From: Drosophila pseudoobscura
Lineage: Eukaryota; Arthropoda; Insecta; Diptera; Drosophilidae
DNA length: 64,000 nucleotides
Reading direction: 5' to 3'
NCBI RefSeq assembly: GCF_009870125.1
Contig: NC_046679.1
Location: forward strand, 15,934,001-15,998,000
Below are positions 50,301 through 59,778 of this stretch, piece by piece. Both the position numbers and the translations under genes were made by a program. The notes under the pieces were generated by a model. That model made no database searches and was not told where the DNA came from. It worked only from the letters and a program-made list of their open reading frames with translations. Each line of letters opens with the position of its first letter. The first letter of the stretch is position 1.

Positions 50301-51101
50301 AAGTACAAAGTTCAAGGATATAAGAGAGACACATACATTGCAGCAGGTTGATTGGAATAATTTTTTCCTTATTGCATGTAAGTTTCAATTCATTTATTTA
50401 TGTGCAACAACTAAAAAGCGGTGGTGTGAATCAATTACCCGATATATACATATATATGTATATATATATAAAGGCATACAAAAATACAACAAAAATGCCC
50501 TGTATTAATCTGAATACCTCTGAAATCAGTGGCACAAACACACACTTGTGGCATCGCTCTAGAACCCCCCAACCGGACTCACATAGTTGCCCCAAATCGC
50601 TTGAGTCTAATGCGCAGCTTTCACTTTCGTTGGGCCGGCTGGCAGCCGGCAACTGGCATCAATAATAAAGCCATTTGGCTGCTAAACGTTCCGCTAAATG
50701 TTTGCCATAAACCGGCGCCAACGTCATAAAACTCAGTCAGCCCGCAACAGAAGCAGCACCAGCCCGCCAGGCAGCGGAACCAAGAGCATAGACTTGCAGA
50801 GCAATCGAGGCAATGGCAAGAGGTGAGACAGTGCCCAGAGATAGGAAGAGAGAGATAGAGGGAGATGGCGCAAGAGAGCGAGAGAAAGAGAGAGTGAGAT
50901 AGTGTAGAGAGGAGCAAGTTCAAAAACCCCACAAGACGGAGACGGAGACGACCGACGACTGTTGCGACTATCATTGTGGTGTGGTGTGGTGTGTTGCTAT
51001 CTGGGTTTATTGTACTTTAAGCGTGCAGAGTTGCCAGGTCTAATTGCGGATCTGTGTGCGTGCAACACTGGCTGTGTGTGAGAGTGAGGTGATAGTGATG
51101 T

Positions 51102-51127
51102 GGATGATGATGATGATGATGATGATG
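51102..51127. repeat. (GAT)n trinucleotide repeat
   Basis: Eight GAT/ATG units in tandem in non-coding DNA. Confidence 0.88.
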
Positions 51128-53013
51128 TGTCCATGTCTATGTCTATGAAAATGCATCGCTAACAATGTCCACAGCAGCTCTAATTGTTTGTCGTGATTCC
51201 ACTGCACTCTCGTGTGTGCGAATGTACATATCAGTGTGTGTGAGAGACTGACTCAGAGTGTACGTGTGTGTGTGTGTGTGTAAGTGCATCTCGTTCATGT
51301 GTGCTATAATTTGTTGACGCTTGAGTTAAATTTCAAAAAACATCAACGTCTGCGTTCCAGCTCACAGCTCTCCGTCTCCATATGTTATCAAAAGGGTATT
51401 TCAGGTATATGGGTGCTTGCACTATCTCCATACATATATTAATGGATATACTATATAGATTATGAGCAATTATTGCATACTTTTAGGAGCACAATAATTA
51501 CAACTGACCCCCATTTAAGAGGCATCTCATAGTCGAAACCCAAGGCGAAACATGGATACTTTGCTGCGTTTGTTAATGAGGAAGGAAATCGCTCTAATTG
51601 GATGTCAACAAACATATTAAACGCGAGCCGACAGAACCGAGTCTGTGATACAAGTATTATTGCACTTGCTTTCCTGGTACTCGCTATATCCCCCCATCAG
51701 TAATCCCCATCCCTTCCCATTCCAGTACCCATCCGATTCCCCGTACCGATTGTGTGGGCAGTCGGCAGTCCGTTTCCGGAAACTTTTTCGCGATAAGTTA
51801 ATTGTATCTGTCGTCTGTCGCTGATGTCTCTCTCGCAAATTGCTCGCAAAATACAAACGTTAATTGAGAGAAATTGAGACTGCAATCGCGGATTGAGAGC
51901 ACAGCCCAAGCCATAGGAAAAAGGCCGCTTATTGATATATCCGGAGTCCGGACCTGGCGGCGGCCTGCCATCCAAAAACGAGTTGCAGTCGAACCAAACA
52001 CCAAACATCAAATGGTTGGGGGCAGAGAAATCATCACATTTCTCTGGGAGTTCATTCAACCTCGCCCCAGTGAACTTAGCTGAGGTTATTTTTACTTCCA
52101 AGCAACATTGCCTCTCCTCTCGCTCTGCGCGCAGCCCCTTGCCCGATGGCTGTCTGCCTGCCTCATAGGCCAGGCCAACTGGTCGCAGTCGCAGTCGCAG
52201 CCAGCCGGAGCAACTGGTCTGGTCTGGCTTTGGACTCTCCCGGTCTTCAGTGTTCAGTTTTCAGTCTCTGGTTTCTGGTGGTAGAGCAGATTTATAGGGC
52301 CTGTTGCTGCTTGGTGGCGGTGGCGCTGGCGGCGGCGGCCAATGTTTTGCTTGGCTGCTGTTTCTGGTTTGCTTCCTTATTGGGTGAAAATCGCGACAGC
52401 GCCATGGGGCACTCGCTTTTGATTGCAAACAGATTGATTTGTCATCTGGCTTGGCTCTCCCACTCCCAACAAAAATGAGTCCCTAAACTCCCTCGTACTC
52501 GCACTTGCAGTCGTACTCGTGATCTTATGTGGGGTTGCTTTTCCGTAATACATTCAGAATGCGGCACCTTTGTTATGCATCCGAGATTCTGTGCATTGAT
52601 CTAATGGCCATTGACTGGCGGGCACTGATAAATTATGAAATCAATATCAGAAACAGAAACAGAGCTGTTATAAGAGCGCGGACAAGGTTCATGCAGGCGA
52701 GATACGCACTTTGGGATACATTTGTATCTGAGGACCGCCGCTGCAAGTGGCAGCCGCGATAATTATAATCTGCCCGCCGCGACCGTTTGTCATATATGCA
52801 AATCGATGCTGAATTTCCACAGAAGGCGACGTTGTCGTCGTGGCTGGCCGGCGATTTCCATAGCCAAAGTTGGGACAGCGCCTCTGATTGATAGCAGAGA
52901 ATCGGAGTTGTTGTATTTCTTGTTACCGGCTCTGTTTTCATAAATAATTTTGCGTAAGCTGCGCCAACACATGGTGAAAGATGCCAAGACCGCTTACGTG
53001 CCGGGCAGCACCA

Positions 53014-53049
53014 GAAGCAGCAGCATCAGCAGCAGCAGCAGCAGCAGCA
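53014..53049. repeat. Imperfect (CAG)n array
   Basis: About ten CAG units with CAT and CAA interruptions; they translate as Ser, Ala or Gln repeats in spurious frames. Confidence 0.8.
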
Positions 53050-56000
53050 TCAGCTTCAGCTGCTATAGATACATGAGGAGTATCTGCAAGATACGCGACG
53101 AGATCGAGAACTGGAGACGTTTCTGATGCGCAAGCAGGCCAATGACCGTGTGACCGCACTATGTAATGATCAGAAATCAAATCCATATATTCCGCATCCA
53201 CATCCATATGCAGATTCTTATGCACTTTGATAAGTACTCGCCACTTTGGTATCATATTGGTGCCATTAACGGGTAATGCCCCTCGTAGCGGATGGCGGCA
53301 CACTTACCTAATATCCTGGCCACCACTTTCATTGAGTTTCGGCAATTGCCGTTGGCTGAAAGACAGAAAGACAGAAAGACCGAATGCGATTTGCATTCGT
53401 CGTCTACGTCAACGCCAGGGCGTCTGTTATGAACCAATCTAGCGACAGTTTACCATATTCAGTTCTCAGATAGAGATATTTAGCATATTCTCCAGTCATT
53501 ACAAGCGAAATACGTGGACAGGCCGAACTGAGAACGTGGACTGGTGCTGGTGCTGGTGTTTCTACTGGAACGTTCACTGGGCCCGGGCCTGCCTCAGATG
53601 GCAATTCGGATGCTGCGGGTGTTTGGAAATCAAAGAAAAGTTCCATCACAGTCACGTTTATACGTATTTGATTAAATTCTTTGACCAAATCTGGAGTAAA
53701 AGTTCACGAAGTAATTTATACTGGTGCGCGAGGCGAGCACGTGGATCGCAACGTCTGTTGCGGGAACTGGGAAATGGCTCCCTGATTGTCATTGGCATTA
53801 TATTCTAGAATGTTCTCGGGGAGTATTGACCGTAAACAAGTGGATGCAATTCGAAGGTATTTTATGAACAAGAAAACATATACAAATTTCGAGATACATT
53901 ACAGAACGAACGTACAATATCCGACTAAAATCTACAAATGCTGCATACATATATTTTCCCCTCAACAGGATTAATACTACGGATGAGAAGGGAACTACCA
54001 AAATTAACAATATTATTTGTAAATTAAAAAATAAAAAAGTTATGGGTTCATTGTAATTGGAATTGTATTATTGAATGGTACTGATATATTTATATTCATA
54101 TACATACATATATATTTATATATATTTTGTATCCTGATTCAATATACAAAGAAACGAAAAATCCTTTATGAAGAATAAACTTGAAATGTTTATCTGGGCA
54201 AAATGAAATTCAAGTAATGAACATCAAGTAAGTATCTTACATTTCTCCCAGTTTTGTTGACACATCTCTAGATACATCTTGGCTTACCAACATAAGTTGC
54301 AGTACGCCAGATCCACCTGAACTATGTGGGTCAACTGGATCGACGACTAACAGTTAACTCTGCCAACTTTGTCCCGCATGGAGCTAATTACAAGTGCCAA
54401 GCAGTCAGGAGTAGAGCAGCCAGTTAGGTGGATTGGGGGGCCAAGTGGCAGTGCAGCAGTCGCCACGAGCAAGTCCCAGCCCAATAGCACGACTGCCGAG
54501 ACTGTCAACACGAGGCAGGCAGGCAGCAATAACAACTACATCCACAACTCTAGGCACCAACAGTAACAAGTTTCTGGCATTGCAATTTATGAAAAACAAA
54601 CAGAAAATTGGCAAGAAAAATTGCAGCATTGCATGGCCAAGTCCAAGAGCGACCAAAGTCAGCGGAAAATACTGTTAAATGTGCACAAAACCGAAGTACA
54701 CAAGAAACAGGCAACCGTCGGAACATTGACCCAAATTTTTAAAAATTTTCCAAGACCGTTTCTTTTTTCTGTCTGTCTTTTTTTCGGAGGTTTGGGCCCT
54801 CGGCAAACATTGCATAAGCAGCAGCCGTCCAGGCTCCCCTCCTTGAAGAATTGAATTGATCGAATTACTAAGTAAAGGCGGGCGGTAGGGAAAGTGACTG
54901 ATAGATGGAGGGGCACAGACTCCCGACTCCCCGAACTGACAGTTGTGCCAACAAATGTTGGCTGTGGCACGTGGCCGGGACAAAAGGTGCAAAGCGGAAA
55001 GGAAAATGAAAACCCAAACGATGCATAACGAATTCGATAAAAAGCAAAAACTGTTTGAAAAGTGAAAATGCAAAGCGGAAGCGCCAAAATACCGCGCGGA
55101 TGGCTTACATCCGGGGTACATCCCTGAAAGGTACCACTCTCTGGGGGACAGGGATCCCAATCCCACGCCAGGTAAGGCAAATAGATTAACGGAACTGCAC
55201 TGCATATTGACTTACAGAAGGACTAGCATTTGGCTCCCCAAGAAAAAACAGCTGTTCAGCCAATCCTAAGAACCAGCACGAATCTAGAAGGAATAGTTAG
55301 TGAGTCTTAATAGTCTCAGATCCCTCGGGTTCTAATAGAAGATCATACTTTGGAGTGTCATTCCCCCCTTCTGCTCAGCAAAGGCCCGTGCCAAAGGCTG
55401 GTGCCGATAATCTTACAGGATCGAGTGGCCTCAAGGTGATCCCAGCAAAAGGGCAGACCCGTGCCAAAGGGTTGGCAGCGCAGCTCGTGCCTCCTTTCAA
55501 TCGAATCATTTGTATTTGTGCCGGAAGTCCTTCTCTCAGTTTTTTACGTCGCTGTAATAAAACGAAAGGATTTATATTTCCTATTGTGCTGCAGATGACA
55601 CATCTTGTAATCGGTCCGGTCCCGCCGTCTGTCGCCCTCAACAGCTGACTTGTCACACACGGGCCTGTGTCCCATGCCAATTTTAGGCTAAAAACTGGCA
55701 AATTCTGCCACATTTTCGAGAAGTTTTTTGTTGCCGATTATATCGTGTATTCTGGATGGGCTGGAACTGCCTCTGGTGTCACATTTCGCGGAAGCATCCG
55801 TCGCCGTTGCCGTTGCCGCCGCTTGCTGACTCATGCCGAGCGTTTATCCTTTTTATGAGTTGGCAGTTGCGAACGGCTTAAGCCGTTTGAGTTGGCCCGG
55901 GCTTAGGCTACCACAAATGTCACGTAAAGTGGGCAGTGACCGTCGCGCCGCCAGCTCAAAGACCATTAATTTGGGACTTATGCCACATAAGGATATTAGC

Positions 56001-56586
56001 ATTTTGGCAAGGATTCACTTGGTTCTGTTTGAGCAGCGGCGACAGTATAAATCCGGGGCTAGCATGTCTATTTGCCTGGCTACTTGTTTGGCCCGAGCAC
56101 AGAGCCCGAGCTAAACGAATTTGGCACAGTCACGGCCAGGAGAGGGACATCAATTATCGAAGACCCAAATGTGGGTGGAGCCTCCGGCTGCCTCTGCACC
56201 TCAGGATCGTAAGCCGGCAGGCGGGAGCACCAATAGGCGAGGAGGACTACCTGCCGAGGGTCACATATACTCATGCACAGGCGAAAGGTAGATGCAAACG
56301 CGTGAAGTAGGATCGCAGCACACACAGATGCAAAACGCCAAAAGGAAGATCGGGGAACACACGCACACACACATCGGCAAGAGAATAACGAGGGCACTCG
56401 ATCGTGTCGCAGTTCGAGCGAACAGCTGTTTCTTGAATGAAATCCAAGTGGGTGCGATCGTGTATGTGCTGTGTGTGTGTGTGCTGTGCTGCCTTCGTGC
56501 GAAGGTACGAAGAGCGATGCTACGCGGCTCTAGTGCTCCCTGTCTCCAGCTATCTCACCTGGCCACATGAATGAAAAAGACGAAAT

Positions 56587-56925
56587 GCTCTCTGGCTGGC
56601 TCGCTCTCTCCGGCAAGCGATCTGCTAAGAGCACAAACTAAGAGCAACGCACCTGCCAGCTATCGCTCTCTTTTGCACTCGCTCTCCACTCTTGCCTGCC
56701 TCTGCCGCTGCTCGCTCTCTCCGTGCGCTGCTGCTGACGTCGTCGTCGTCGTCGTCGCCATCCGTCGAGCATTTAAGCTTACGGCTCGACGAAAATCAAA
56801 TCAAAATATCGACAACGTTCGAGAGTGCAAGATCATTCAGCTCCGGCAGTAATCGCAACAGCAAGAGCCCCAGGCAGCCACAAACAGCCGAAAAGTCCGC
56901 AGATTTTTCCGTATCGTTCAGTAAA
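56587..56925 (+). promoter_or_regulatory. tal: Proximal promoter region of tal/pri with GAGA-type sites
   Basis: Five GCTCTC motifs (GAGAGC on the other strand, the GAGA-factor/CLAMP type) lie at 56587, 56603, 56665, 56681 and 56714. A GTCGTC run follows near 56737. A perfect initiator match TCATTC lies at 56833-56838, and another TTCAGT lies at 56917. GAGA clusters just upstream of an initiator are typical of paused developmental promoters in flies. The exact start site is a guess; a start near 56835 gives an mRNA of about 1.4-1.5 kb, close to the length I recall for the D. melanogaster transcript. Confidence 0.4.
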
Positions 56926-57102
56926 AATAAAAGAATTCTTTTATCACAAATCGAAAAATTGTAAGATTTTTCGAACCAACTTTAAAAGTGAAACACGCGT
57001 CGCTTCGACCTTTTTGCCCGCAAAAGCAACCAAACAAACTATACAAAAAGGCAGTCAGCCGTTTATTAATAAACAATAAAGACAATCCAACAAAAGTATT
57101 TA

Positions 57103-57123
57103 ATGGATTTTAAGTGTCAGTGA
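57103..57123 (+). CDS. Possible upstream ORF in the tal leader, 6 codons
   Basis: A six-residue frame (MDFKCQ) about 340 nt before the first tal peptide ORF. It lacks the LDPTG motif. With the ORF at 57308 it carries all the ATGs in the presumed leader after 56835. It may tune translation or be meaningless. Confidence 0.2.
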   Translation: MDFKCQ

Positions 57124-57307
57124 CTCTTCCACACAAAAACTATAGACCAACAAAAAAAAGAGCTAAAACACACACACGCGACGCTGTATAATCAGCCAAG
57201 AAACCCAGCGACAACTACAACAACAGCAGCCACTGTTGGTGATAATAAAAGAACTTACAACAACAGCGCAGTCAACGCCAAGAGAACCAGTATAAAGTTC
57301 AATATAA

Positions 57308-57340
57308 ATGGTATATATGGTATATAAGCAGACAGCATAA
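57308..57340 (+). CDS. Possible upstream ORF in the tal leader, 10 codons
   Basis: A ten-residue frame (MVYMVYKQTA) that ends 120 nt before the first tal peptide. It has no LDPTG motif, and its ATATATGGTATATA surroundings look like simple sequence. Reinitiation after such a short frame is plausible. Confidence 0.22.
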   Translation: MVYMVYKQTA

Positions 57341-57460
57341 GGTTGATTTAAATTAAACAAAGGAGGAGCACAGGCAGAAGCAGCAGAGACCACAGAGCAG
57401 CAGAAACAACAAGACTTCGGTTTGTCATTCAAGTATTTTTGGTACATACACGGCATACAA

Positions 57461-57496
57461 ATGGCAGCCTACTTGGATCCCACTGGCCAGTACTGA
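57461..57496 (+). CDS. tal-1A: tal/pri micropeptide 1 (11 aa)
   Basis: Encodes [11 protein letters not shown], with the LDPTGxY core that defines the tarsal-less/polished rice/mille-pattes peptides of arthropods. In D. melanogaster these cytoplasmic peptides bind the ubiquitin ligase Ubr3 and trigger proteasomal trimming of Shavenbaby from repressor to activator. They act in trichome formation, leg joint patterning and tracheal tubes, partly under ecdysone. The ATG context ACAAATGG is good. This is the first LDPTG cistron of the mRNA. The frame is shorter than usual gene-finder limits and was found by reading for the motif. Confidence 0.97.
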
Positions 57497-57604
57497 GCGC
57501 AGAAGGAGGAACAATAGTCCACAGTCCAAAAGCCAAAACTTATCAAACAACTGCAAATCTGCAAACCTATATCAATCACCCTATATAAATACCAAGATAT
57601 AACC

Positions 57605-57640
57605 ATGGCTGCCTATCTGGATCCCACCGGTCAATACTGA
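57605..57640 (+). CDS. tal-2A: tal/pri micropeptide 2 (11 aa)
   Basis: Encodes [11 protein letters not shown], identical in protein to the first ORF but with several synonymous differences (for example TAT CTG for TAC TTG, and CAA for CAG). This indicates selection on the peptide. The ATG context is ACCATGG. It starts 108 nt after the first ORF ends; the spacer contains no ATG. Confidence 0.97.
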
Positions 57641-57737
57641 AGAGGAAGGAAGAAGAGCCCGATCAAAGAGCTATCAAAAGATAGAGCTACAAAAATATTA
57701 TCTATCACATTATCTAAATCGTTATATCAATCTCAAA

Positions 57738-57773
57738 ATGTCGCTCGCTTTGGACCCCACTGGCACCTACTAA
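57738..57773 (+). CDS. tal-3A: tal/pri micropeptide 3 (11 aa)
   Basis: Encodes MSLALDPTGTY. The LDPTGxY core is kept while the N-terminus (SLA) and penultimate residue (Thr) differ from ORFs 1 and 2. The ATG context is CAAAATG, close to the fly consensus. The spacer from ORF 2 is 97 nt and has no ATG. Confidence 0.97.
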   Translation: MSLALDPTGTY

Positions 57774-57885
57774 GCCACAAGGTTTAAGAACCCAGCCCTC
57801 TCTATCCAGCCAACAAATACCTGGCTAAAAAGTGAACACAGAAGACCGTTTCGGTGCGAAGAAAAGCTATAGAAAATCAGACAAA

Positions 57886-57984
57886 ATGCTGGATCCCACA
57901 GGAACCTACCGTCGCCCACGCGACACAAAAGACACACGCCAGAAACGGCGTCAGGACTGCCTAGATCCCACCGGGCAGTACTGA
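57886..57984 (+). CDS. tal-AA: tal/pri longer peptide with two LDPTG cores (32 aa)
   Basis: A 32-residue peptide with an LDPTGTY core at residues 2-8 and LDPTGQY at residues 26-32, joined by a basic linker rich in Arg, Lys, Asp and Gln. The linker holds dibasic pairs (RR at 9-10, KRR at 20-22). This matches the fourth type-A ORF of tal/pri in D. melanogaster, with small differences in the linker. The ATG context is ACAAAATG. It is preceded by a 112-nt spacer without ATG. Whether the linker is cut is not known to me. Confidence 0.97.
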   Translation: MLDPTGTYRRPRDTKDTRQKRRQDCLDPTGQY

Positions 57985-58060
57985 GGATCAACATCCTAAC
58001 ATCAAAACCAACCACAACAACAACCCCATACCGCCTTTGCCTTATTCAAATATTCTGGGC

Positions 58061-58174
58061 ATGATTGGGGGCGCGCGCTGGTTACGCGTGCGTGGCCGCG
58101 AGGAGACTTCCAGCTGTCGGCGCCGGAGAAAGTACGGCCTTCGCGGAAGGATGTCCGGATCCACAGAACTTTGA
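58061..58174 (+). CDS. tal-B: tal downstream ORF-B-like frame (37 aa)
   Basis: The first ATG after the 32-aa ORF, 76 nt downstream, opens a 37-codon frame. It starts MIGGARWLRVRGRE and is rich in Arg, Gly and Ser. It has no LDPTG core. Its DNA is strikingly GC-rich, while both flanks are AT-rich. D. melanogaster tal carries an unrelated downstream ORF-B, which I recall as about 49 codons and without shown function. Whether this frame is translated, or the GC-rich block is kept as RNA structure, cannot be told from sequence. Confidence 0.45.
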   Translation: MIGGARWLRVRGREETSSCRRRRKYGLRGRMSGSTEL

Positions 58175-58600
58175 ACTTTTGTATTTATGTAGTTTTTTTG
58201 TATAATTACCATAACTATTATATTAACTATTTATTATCATATTATTTAATATAAATATTGTTCATTGATGTTCACAACACCCACACACACACACACACAA
58301 ACGGGGGAACCGTATATCCTACCATATCACCCATATATGTTATATATAGTATATATACGAATCGAATCTAAATATATATTCATGGGTTATACTTGTATGT
58401 GTTGCTTCTAGATGGAAAAACTATGCAAAAAGTATTAAATTTAGTGTCATATTTGAAGAGCAAGTTTCATTTGTTTAAATTATATTATTATTTATTGCAA
58501 ACAATATTTTTTGTTCATTTTTGCTACGTTTCTCATGCATTTTCTTGCTCAATTTTTGTTTTGAATATTTTGTACGTTACGTGTGAGAGTAAAGACGAGG
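58175..58600 (+). other. Presumed 3' UTR and 3' flank of tal
   Basis: AT-rich sequence with no canonical AATAAA in the first 150 nt. A run of AATATAAAT-type sequence near 58240-58260 is a weak poly(A) signal candidate. A CA run follows at 58282-58300. The true end of the transcript is uncertain. Confidence 0.4.
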
Positions 58601-59439
58601 AGAGGAGAACAATATGAAGCACAAAATTTGTTTAGATCGTAAGCATATTAAGCTATTTATACATCTACACATTCGACAAGCATCCCAATACCAATCTCCC
58701 CATTCAGACACTCACAAACACCCATACAAATATAATATTAAAAGAAAATCATATTTAAAACTGAAAATTTCGAATGCATTTTTTATTGAAAGCCCATCCC
58801 AAGCCCATAGCTGCTGCAGGTCCAGGTACGCTCGGGTGCCAGAGGCGTACAAAATTGTCGCATTAAATTAACAAAGTTTCCAGGCCCACACTCTGTCTCT
58901 CTTTCTCTCTTTAAAGGTCTAAACTGCTCTCTCTATCTCTATCTCCATCTCTAGCTCTGTTTCTCTCTCGCTCTGGGGGCGCTGCCTTGGACAAATTGCT
59001 GCCGGGGGGCGCATAAAATATGATTTTCCAAACGGCCAGCGCATATTTGATGAATCTGTGGACATTAATTAATGTCACTGGGCGGTCGCTGCCGGCCGGC
59101 CGGGCTGGCTAAAATGATCAATAAAGATTGGGATTGGGTTTGGCAAAGCCTCGAGACTGATGAGAGAATCATCTGCTAACTACGGAAAATGCAATATGCT
59201 ATATGCAGTGCTAATGCGGAAGTAAAAGTTCAATGTTCGTTTGTGCTCCACAAGTGATTAGGTCAATAATAGCACAGCAACAACGCCAGCAAACAAGAAC
59301 AACAACTACTGAGAACTGCAATGGCATTCTGAGAGCGCACAGAACAGCTGAGAGCAAGGCAGACAGAGAGAGCAAAAGCTCCACTTCGCTCTCTGTGCAG
59401 CTCAGCAAGTTTTTCCAGCAGGAAGTACACTTAAACGCA

Positions 59440-59462
59440 ACACACACACACACACACACACA
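59440..59462. repeat. (CA)n microsatellite followed by GA tract
   Basis: Eleven CA units, then GAGAGAGGGAGAGAGG. Confidence 0.9.
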
Positions 59463-59748
59463 GAGAGAGGGAGAGAGGAAAACTTAAAGAGCGAGAGCCA
59501 GCCAGACGACACACGGATATGAGAGCAGCATGCGCTATTAATAGACAGACACACACATTAGCTTAGCTTTTCAGTATGAAGTTCAGGGAAATCCACTCGC
59601 ACTCGCACTCGAACACGGAGCCGCTCCGCTCGGCGGCTGTCAGCTGATCGCCAAGGTTGCTCTGCTCACGATGACGTCGCATCGCCTAACGGCAAGCTTT
59701 CCCAGGCAGCATTGAAAATGCAATTAAATGATCATCTCATTCGCCAGC

Positions 59749-59778
59749 GATCGCTTAAGATCGCTTACGATCGCTTGC
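59749..59778 (+). repeat. Three-copy 10-bp tandem GATCGCTTRM
   Basis: GATCGCTTAA, GATCGCTTAC and GATCGCTTGC follow one another without a gap, so the period equals one helical turn. The units are similar but not identical, which points to a kept site cluster or an old duplication. It lies about 1.5 kb past the tal transcript. Confidence 0.8.

Larger units (their letters stand above)
50301..56580. other. Upstream flank of tal/pri
   Basis: I see no supportable gene in the 6 kb ahead of the tal promoter. The stretch holds an AT-dinucleotide run (50443-50472), a GAT repeat (51102-51127), CAG units (53014-53049) and an AT-rich TATATA tract (54083-54128). It is the expected place for tal enhancers by analogy with D. 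melanogaster; this is inference. Confidence 0.55.
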
